From UBA4738 sp002413305 (GTDB taxonomy: Bacteria; Actinomycetota; UBA4738), in contig DAIUAM010000083.1 in assembly GCA_036847185.1 (NCBI GenBank), forward strand, positions 1 to 9,227: a stretch of 9,227 nucleotides of DNA, read 5' to 3'. The translations under genes and the position numbers were made by a program. Positions 6,026 through 9,227 of the stretch are shown here, one piece after another (position 1 is the first letter of the stretch; every line of letters starts with the position of its first letter). The notes below the pieces were generated by a model. The model made no database searches. It was not told where the DNA came from and saw nothing but the letters and a program-made list of their open reading frames with translations.

Positions 6026-6287
6026 CCTTAGCCACATCGAGGCGGCTGGCCGGAGACCACACTGCGCGACCGTTTGGCGCGTTTCTACAGGTCAACGGGC
6101 ATCTCGCTGGTGTCCGGCGCGCAGCATGGGCCGCCCTAGGAAGCCCGTAGGGACGCGCGAATCACGGCGACCCCGCATCCCTATGGCCCTTGCCGATTTG
6201 GGAGCGGAGCAGGCGGGAATGAAACCCCGCTTTTCGACTGGCCGGTCTAGCTTGCCCGAAAGTCGGCCGGCCCGGTCTAGCTCCGCC

Positions 6288-6305
6288 CGGAGGATACTAC
6301 CGAGG
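6288..6305. repeat. 18-bp direct repeat, copy 2
   Basis: Second copy of CGGAGGATACTACCGAGG, 664 bases from the first. The pair could be a target duplication, attachment cores, or two copies of a small repeated element. Confidence 0.75.
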
Positions 6306-6334
6306 GCGAGGCGGGCTGACGGTGCCAGTGGTAC

Positions 6335-6505
6335 TCAATCCCAGCGCCGACGGTCGCCGCGATCGCAGGGGAAGGCCGCGGACCGCGGGTGCTCCACGAA
6401 CCGCAGCCCCGTGCCCGAAGCCGAGTCCCCGACCACGTATCGGCGGCACTTGTCGCAATGGGCGAAAGTAGTAGGCGCGATCTCCGCTCTGATAGCGGGC
6501 CTCAT
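6335..6505 (-). CDS. Small 56-residue CxxC protein, second of an overlapping pair
   Basis: ATG 6505-6503 overlaps the stop of the upstream 56-residue ORF as ATGA, and GCGGGG directly precedes it. The peptide carries HCDKC (C17, C20) and a third cysteine at residue 47 (FPCDRGD), with a likely beta segment GTGLRFVEHP between. This resembles a minimal zinc-ribbon layout, although a full four-ligand set would need H16 or H39 to take part. It ends in an acidic/arginine tail RRRWD. No named family is recognised. Co-translation with its partner suggests linked roles; small DNA- or protein-binding proteins of mobile elements are a reasonable guess only. Confidence 0.4.
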   Translation of the reverse strand: MRPAIRAEIAPTTFAHCDKCRRYVVGDSASGTGLRFVEHPRSAAFPCDRGDRRRWD

Positions 6506-6672
6506 CCCCGCTGAGCAATGTAGGTCATCTGCAATCGCTCGTCCTTGTCCGGGTTCGCGGGCTCGGTCCTGAGTACCCCTTCCACGATCCAACGGTCAGC
6601 GAACTGGATCTCCTGGTCCTGGCCCTCGTCCTGTTGGCCCTTCAGCGGACCGTTCACATAGGTGATTCTCAC
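6502..6672 (-). CDS. Small 56-residue protein, first of an overlapping pair
   Basis: The frame from GTG 6672 to TGA 6504-6502 is strongly coding in style. The peptide begins VRITYVNGPLKGQQDEGQDQ, continues IQFADRWIVEGVLRTEP and ends LQMTYIAQRG. It looks like a compact, largely beta protein with an acidic middle; there is no signal peptide or membrane segment. The ribosome binding site is poor and the frame stays open upstream without ATG or GTG, so the true start is uncertain. The stop overlaps the next gene's ATG by four bases. I do not recognise the family. The pair lies between a degraded region and the MarR/sigma remnants, so it may belong to a mobile element. Confidence 0.45.
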   Translation of the reverse strand: MRITYVNGPLKGQQDEGQDQEIQFADRWIVEGVLRTEPANPDKDERLQMTYIAQRG

Positions 6673-6768
6673 GGGCCGAATCGTAGTCCCGATTCTCAGG
6701 ACGCGTTCAGGGACGCACGAGGACGAGAAGCCGGGTCCCGGACCCCGTCAGGACCGACACCTTCGTGC

Positions 6769-6891
6769 TCGATTTCCGCAACGGCCTGGCGCTCGCTGCT
6801 GCGGGCCCACGCCACGCTCATGCGCCGACTCGACACGGACCTGGAACGAGAGACGGGCTTGGCCCTGGCCGACTTCGACGTGCTCGCTCAA
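6769..6891 (+). pseudogene. MarR-family regulator, N-terminal fragment
   Basis: The peptide TAWRSLLRAHATLMRRLDTD followed by ETGLALADFDVLAQ matches the first two helices of MarR-type regulators (usual text AWRxLLRAHAxLxRRLDxxL, LxxxDFDVLxxL). The winged helix-turn-helix that should follow is missing. Immediately after LAQ the homology switches, in another frame, to the start of a primary-type sigma factor. MarR proteins are dimeric DNA-binding repressors that sense phenols or oxidants; this remnant has neither the DNA-binding nor the second dimerisation part. No start codon with a good ribosome binding site is visible, so both ends seem lost. Confidence 0.55.
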
Positions 6892-7715
6892 GGGCACCGG
6901 CCGGGAGAGGTTCCGCCGGAGTCACCAGCCGAGGGGACGAGGGGAGGCGCTCGAGCTGCTCCGCCGGGTGGAGCGCGACGGGTCGGTGGCCAGGCGGCGG
7001 CTGATCGAGGCCAACCTCCGCCTGGTGGTCTCCATCGCCAAGCGCTACGCCACCCGCGGCAATGGCCTTCCTCGACCTGACCCAGGAGGGAAACCTGGGC
7101 CTGATCCGGGCGGTCGAGAAGTTCGACTACACGCGGGGGTACAAGTTCTCCACTTACGCCACGTGGTGGATCCGCCAGGCCATCACCCGGGGCATCGCCG
7201 ACCAGTCCCGGGTCATCCGGGTCCCGGTGCACATCAGCGAGTGCACCAACAAGGTGGGCCGGGCCCGGCGCGAGCTGGTGCAGACGCTCGGCAGGGAGCC
7301 CCGGCCGGAGGAGGTCGGGGAGCGCGTCGGCCTGTCGGCGCAGAAGCTCGAAGAGGTCATGTCGGCGTCCCGGGACCCCCTTTCCCTGGAGACCCCGATC
7401 GGTGAGGAGGAGGACGCTCGGCTCGGAGAGTTCGTCGAGGACCACCAAGCGGTAGCCCCGTTCGACGCCGCCTCCTTGGCCATGATGCAGGATCAGATCG
7501 ACTCGGTGCTCCGAACGCTGTCGGTGAGGGAGAGAAAGATCGTCGAGCTTCGGTTCGGCCTGAGCGACGGGGCGCCCCGGACCCTTGAGGAGGTCGGGGT
7601 GGAGTTCGGCGTCACGCGCGAGCGAATCCGCCAGATCGAGGCCAAGACGCTCTCCAAGATCCGCCACCCTTCCAGGGTTCAGAGGCTCCGGGGCTATCTG
7701 GAGGACCAGGGCTAG
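6889..7715 (+). pseudogene. Primary-type RNA polymerase sigma-70 factor, truncated and frameshifted
   Basis: From ATG 7062 a 217-codon frame carries region 2.2-2.4 (FLDLTQEGNLGLIRAVEKFD, YKFSTYATWWIRQAITRGIA), region 3 (residues 55-130) and region 4, with the helix-turn-helix at 172-200 and VTRERIRQIEAKTLSKIRHP. This is the RpoD/HrdB (group 1 or 2) signature, not an ECF sigma. Region 2.1 lies just upstream in another frame (RRRLIEANLRLVVSIAKRYA). A single extra A at 7061-7062 accounts for that break. Before it a degraded region 1.2 can be traced (LKGTGR, then VPPESPAE in a third frame), starting at the MarR junction. Actinobacterial primary sigmas are 300-500 residues or longer, so the 5' part is lost. 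The ORF from 7062 could be translated but lacks part of the core-binding region. Confidence 0.7.
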
Positions 7716-7751
7716 GAAAAACCGGACGAATCCGGGGGTGGTCCTCTCCTC

Positions 7752-7771
7752 TGGGGGAATCACCGCCCCCA
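7752..7771. terminator. Possible terminator hairpin between the sigma remnant and a minus-strand scrap
   Basis: TGGGGG (7752-7757) pairs with CCCCCA (7766-7771) around 8 bases. A smaller CCGGA/TCCGG hairpin lies at 7722-7735, right after the sigma stop. Neither has a T-run, so termination is only suggested by position. Confidence 0.3.
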
Positions 7772-7785
7772 TGATGCCGCCCTGG

Positions 7786-7915
7786 TCACCATGCGCTGGC
7801 GGTGCTCATGGCGTCGGCTGTGGAACCGTCGACGTACTTCCCGTTCGTCCTCAGATAGACGCCCGCAGCCACGCAAACCCGTTGCTCGCCGGCCGGAACG
7901 ATCGTCTCGAGCCCC
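7786..7915 (-). pseudogene. 3' end of an unrecognised gene
   Basis: The minus-strand segment reads LETIVPAGEQRVCVAAGVYL, then RTNGKYVDGSTADAMSTASA, to a TGA at 7788-7786. Third positions are mostly G or C, so it looks coding. The frame further upstream loses this character and no start is convincing. No family is recognised. A second minus-strand scrap ending GTSPYFEAAKK (stop near 8132) may be the tail of another lost gene. Confidence 0.3.
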
Positions 7916-8328
7916 AACCCCCGGAGGGGACTGGAACTGGCTGTGGGGAAGGACTCAGTCCGAACCCGACCCCCTGGCAAGACGTTCGGCACGTCGGTCG
8001 GGGATGCGAGGGATCCGCCGGCGAGATAGGCTCGATCCTCGACAAGCGGGGGCCCTCGGCAAGGACCGCTGGCCAACGTCTTTCTTGAGCCGACCCACGG
8101 AAGCAGGCCTCGCGGGGCAGGGTCCTCCCCGTTACTTCTTGGCGGCCTCGAAGTAGGGACTGGTCCCACTGGCGTGGTCTACAGCCGGTTCCGGGAGACG
8201 GGAACTGACCTCGGGCTTCCGGCTAACTAGGCGCCACGAACCCCCGCACCGCCCGCCCGTCCACCCGCCCGCACCGAACTAGCTCCTCGGGCGACCCGTT
8301 CGACCGCGTCCCATCTCTCGTCGACGAT

Positions 8329-8352
8329 GGCTAGGCCCGGGGCGGCCTAGCC
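8329..8352. repeat. Perfect 9-bp inverted repeat
   Basis: GGCTAGGCC (8329-8337) and GGCCTAGCC (8344-8352) around CGGGGC. Confidence 0.7.
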
Positions 8353-8407
8353 GCCCTTCCCCGGGTCGCGCAGCGCACGGGCCACGCCGCCGTGGTCGTT
8401 ACAGGCT

Positions 8408-8438
8408 CCGCGGATTCCCCCGATCGGGGGATCCGTGG
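8408..8438. repeat. Long palindrome (about 15 bp stem, one bulge, one wobble)
   Basis: CCGCGGAT (8408-8415) and ATCCGTGG (8431-8438) enclose CCCCCGATCGGGGG with one unpaired T at 8416. It could be a terminator for leftward transcription through the integrase or a protein-binding site. Confidence 0.65.
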
Positions 8439-8499
8439 CTGAAGGAGGCCCTTGATCGCTCGTTCCCATGGCGAGGTACGGGGTCGGAAAGTGCGATCC

Positions 8500-8524
8500 G
8501 GCGCGAAATGGGCGGCGCGAAATG
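8500..8524. repeat. Tandem-like direct repeat GGCGCGAAATG
   Basis: GGCGCGAAATG occurs at 8500-8510 and 8514-8524, 14 bases apart. Related words (GGCCGAATATGGG, GGGCGAATGACCC) follow within 50 bases. Confidence 0.6.
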
Positions 8525-8584
8525 TCGGGGCCGAATATGGGTCCTGACCAGGGCGAATGACCCACCCGGGGCCGTCGGGGCCCA

Positions 8585-8600
8585 TTCGGAAATTCGATTT
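8585..8600. repeat. 16-bp inverted repeat, left arm
   Basis: TTCGGAAATTCGATTT is repeated in inverted orientation at 8745-8760, 144 bases away. Flanking bases are partly shared (GGCCC on one side, a CTG word on the other). It is AT-rich against a GC-rich background. Confidence 0.75.
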
Positions 8601-8744
8601 TCTGGCACCTCTTCGGGCCGCTGAGGAGGACCCCTGCCTCCCGAAGCTCCCCGAGCGGTTCCCCCCGCGGCACATCCGCGCAGGTCAAAGGGGGTGAACC
8701 CGCCATCTGGAGGGAACACGGGACCCCGGGGCGACCGGTCAGGG

Positions 8745-8760
8745 AAATCGAATTTCCGAA
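8745..8760. repeat. 16-bp inverted repeat, right arm
   Basis: AAATCGAATTTCCGAA is the reverse complement of the arm at 8585-8600 and lies 24 bases beyond the integrase stop codon. Confidence 0.75.
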
Positions 8761-8784
8761 CGGAAGGGCCCCGCGAGGCTCGGT

Positions 8785-9227
8785 TCAGGAGGCCCGGAAC
8801 AGCTCGTCGATGGCCCGGGCTGCCTCGGCCTGCATGGTGGGCAGCACGTGGGAGTAGATGTCCAAGGTGATGCCGATGGAGGCGTGCCCCAGGCGCTCGG
8901 AGACCACCTTGGGGTGGATGCCTTTGAGCAGCATGAGGGTGGCGTGGGCGTGGCGGAGGTCGTGGAACCGGATCCTGGGCAACCCGGCCGCGCGCAAGCA
9001 CCGGACCCAGGATGAGGACAGGCTGTCGGGGTTCCAGGGCCGCCCCCCTCCCCCGTCCACGATCAGGTCCAGGTCCGTCCACGCCTCGGGATGGCCGGCC
9101 CGGCGCTCGGCCTGGTCGGCGCGCTGAGCATCCAGGTAGGGGCCCAGGAACTCAGGGAGGGCCACCTGGCGGCGCGACCTCGGCGTCTTGGGGGCCTCGA
9201 AGGACAGGCGTCCCCCGCTCACCTGCA
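8785..9227 (-). CDS. Tyrosine recombinase / phage-type integrase, catalytic half (partial, runs off right edge)
   Basis: The frame is open from the right edge to TGA 8787-8785, giving about 147 residues of the C-terminal domain. Visible catalytic parts are PKTPRSRR (beta-hairpin lysine), HDLRHAHATLML (H-x-x-R), LGHASIGITLDIYSHV (second H and the nucleophilic tyrosine of DIYSHV). The first catalytic arginine and the N-terminal SAM-like and arm-binding domains would lie beyond base 9227. DIYSHV and the LGHASIGITLDIYSH layout are typical of actinobacterial integrases of temperate phages and integrative conjugative elements, which cut and join DNA at attachment sites, often in tRNA genes. The gene reads leftward, so the element probably extends to the right and its end lies in the repeat-rich stretch just left of this gene. 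The domain looks intact and functional. Confidence 0.88.
   Translation of the reverse strand, partial: QVSGGRLSFEAPKTPRSRRQVALPEFLGPYLDAQRADQAERRAGHPEAWTDLDLIVDGGGGRPWNPDSLSSSWVRCLRAAGLPRIRFHDLRHAHATLMLLKGIHPKVVSERLGHASIGITLDIYSHVLPTMQAEAARAIDELFRAS

Larger units (their letters stand above)
5466..6334. other. Region without a convincing gene, rich in hairpins and coding scraps
   Basis: Short stretches look coding but end quickly and match nothing I know. On plus, about 5646-5752 reads GFGSDLISFRCLLRTDGN and on to a TAG; about 6033-6136 contains WPETTLRDRLARFYRSTGIS then a stop. The rest carries strong inverted repeats (listed separately), an 18-bp direct repeat at its flanks (5624-5641 and 6288-6305) and a repeated CCGGTCTAGCT (6242-6252 and 6272-6282). 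The composition fits an eroded mobile element or non-coding structured DNA. Confidence 0.5.
7916..8784. other. Non-coding stretch downstream of the integrase, probable recombination region
   Basis: I see no intact gene on either strand. The left part has a possible gene tail on the minus strand (8132 to about 8240). The right part (8329-8760) carries palindromes, a short direct repeat and a 16-bp inverted repeat, listed separately. Its position just beyond the 3' end of a tyrosine recombinase gene is where an attachment site is often found. Confidence 0.45.

Noticed and set aside
6200..6305. Repeated CCGGTCTAGCT and a GAAACCCCGC word as a possible CRISPR array
   Set aside because: There are only two copies of an 11-bp word at 30-bp spacing, no regular repeat-spacer pattern and no cas genes.
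6888..7772. A 294-codon open frame on the minus strand
   Set aside because: It lies antisense to the sigma-factor body, whose plus-strand homology is clear; no recognisable protein on the minus strand.
8580..8610. AAATTCGATTT near the integrase as a tRNA T-loop
   Set aside because: The TTCGATT loop is suggestive, but the flanking bases do not make a canonical 5-bp T-stem in either copy, and no acceptor strand follows.
8399..9082. A 227-codon open frame on the minus strand
   Set aside because: It overlaps the integrase on the same strand in another frame and continues through the repeat region; it is rich in R, P and G with no domain.

Overview
The window is GC-rich throughout, with strong G/C preference at third codon positions. 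It looks like chromosomal DNA of an actinobacterium (Actinomycetota). The pointers are the N-terminal half of a typical actinobacterial membrane sensor kinase (KYRLYDIDVVINKT, YGRRATPYEVLSEFS), a serine-tRNA 5' half with the actinobacterial D-arm style, a primary-type sigma factor ending in ERIRQIEAKTLSKIRHPSR, and GTG starts. No species can be named from the sequence.

Layout. 1-1180 (minus): 5' part of a multi-pass sensor histidine kinase running off the left edge, preceded by a structured leader with a T-box-like motif. 1755-2450 (plus): intact four-helix membrane protein of unknown function, followed by a possible 38-residue proline-rich peptide. 2521-3735: an array of gene pieces in both orientations (beta-propeller end, GNAT acetyltransferase core, cyclic-nucleotide-binding end, response-regulator scrap), closed by the 5' half of a tRNA-Ser(GCU). 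3847-5252 (plus): membrane-anchored TolB-like beta-propeller gene, near full length but split by a frameshift. 5259-5465: two transposase scraps facing each other. 5466-6334: no convincing gene, but several strong hairpins and an 18-bp direct repeat. 6335-6672 (minus): two 56-residue ORFs overlapping by ATGA. 6769-7715 (plus): a MarR N-terminal fragment abutting a frameshifted primary-type sigma factor. 7716-8784: mostly non-coding, with palindromes, direct repeats and a 16-bp inverted repeat. 8785-9227 (minus): catalytic half of a tyrosine recombinase running off the right edge.

Reading. This looks like an insertion hotspot or gene graveyard between an intact sensor-kinase locus and an integrative element that probably starts near 8400-8780 and continues to the right. 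The half tRNA, transposase scraps, truncated genes and integrase all fit repeated integration and deletion. The intact-looking genes are the partial kinase, the 231-residue membrane protein, the partial integrase and perhaps the small overlapping pair. Some single-base frameshifts (propeller at about 4945-4970, sigma factor at 7061) could be sequencing or assembly errors rather than true decay. I found no CRISPR array and no complete new system. The best leads are the half tRNA, the integrase-proximal repeats and the coupled small ORFs.
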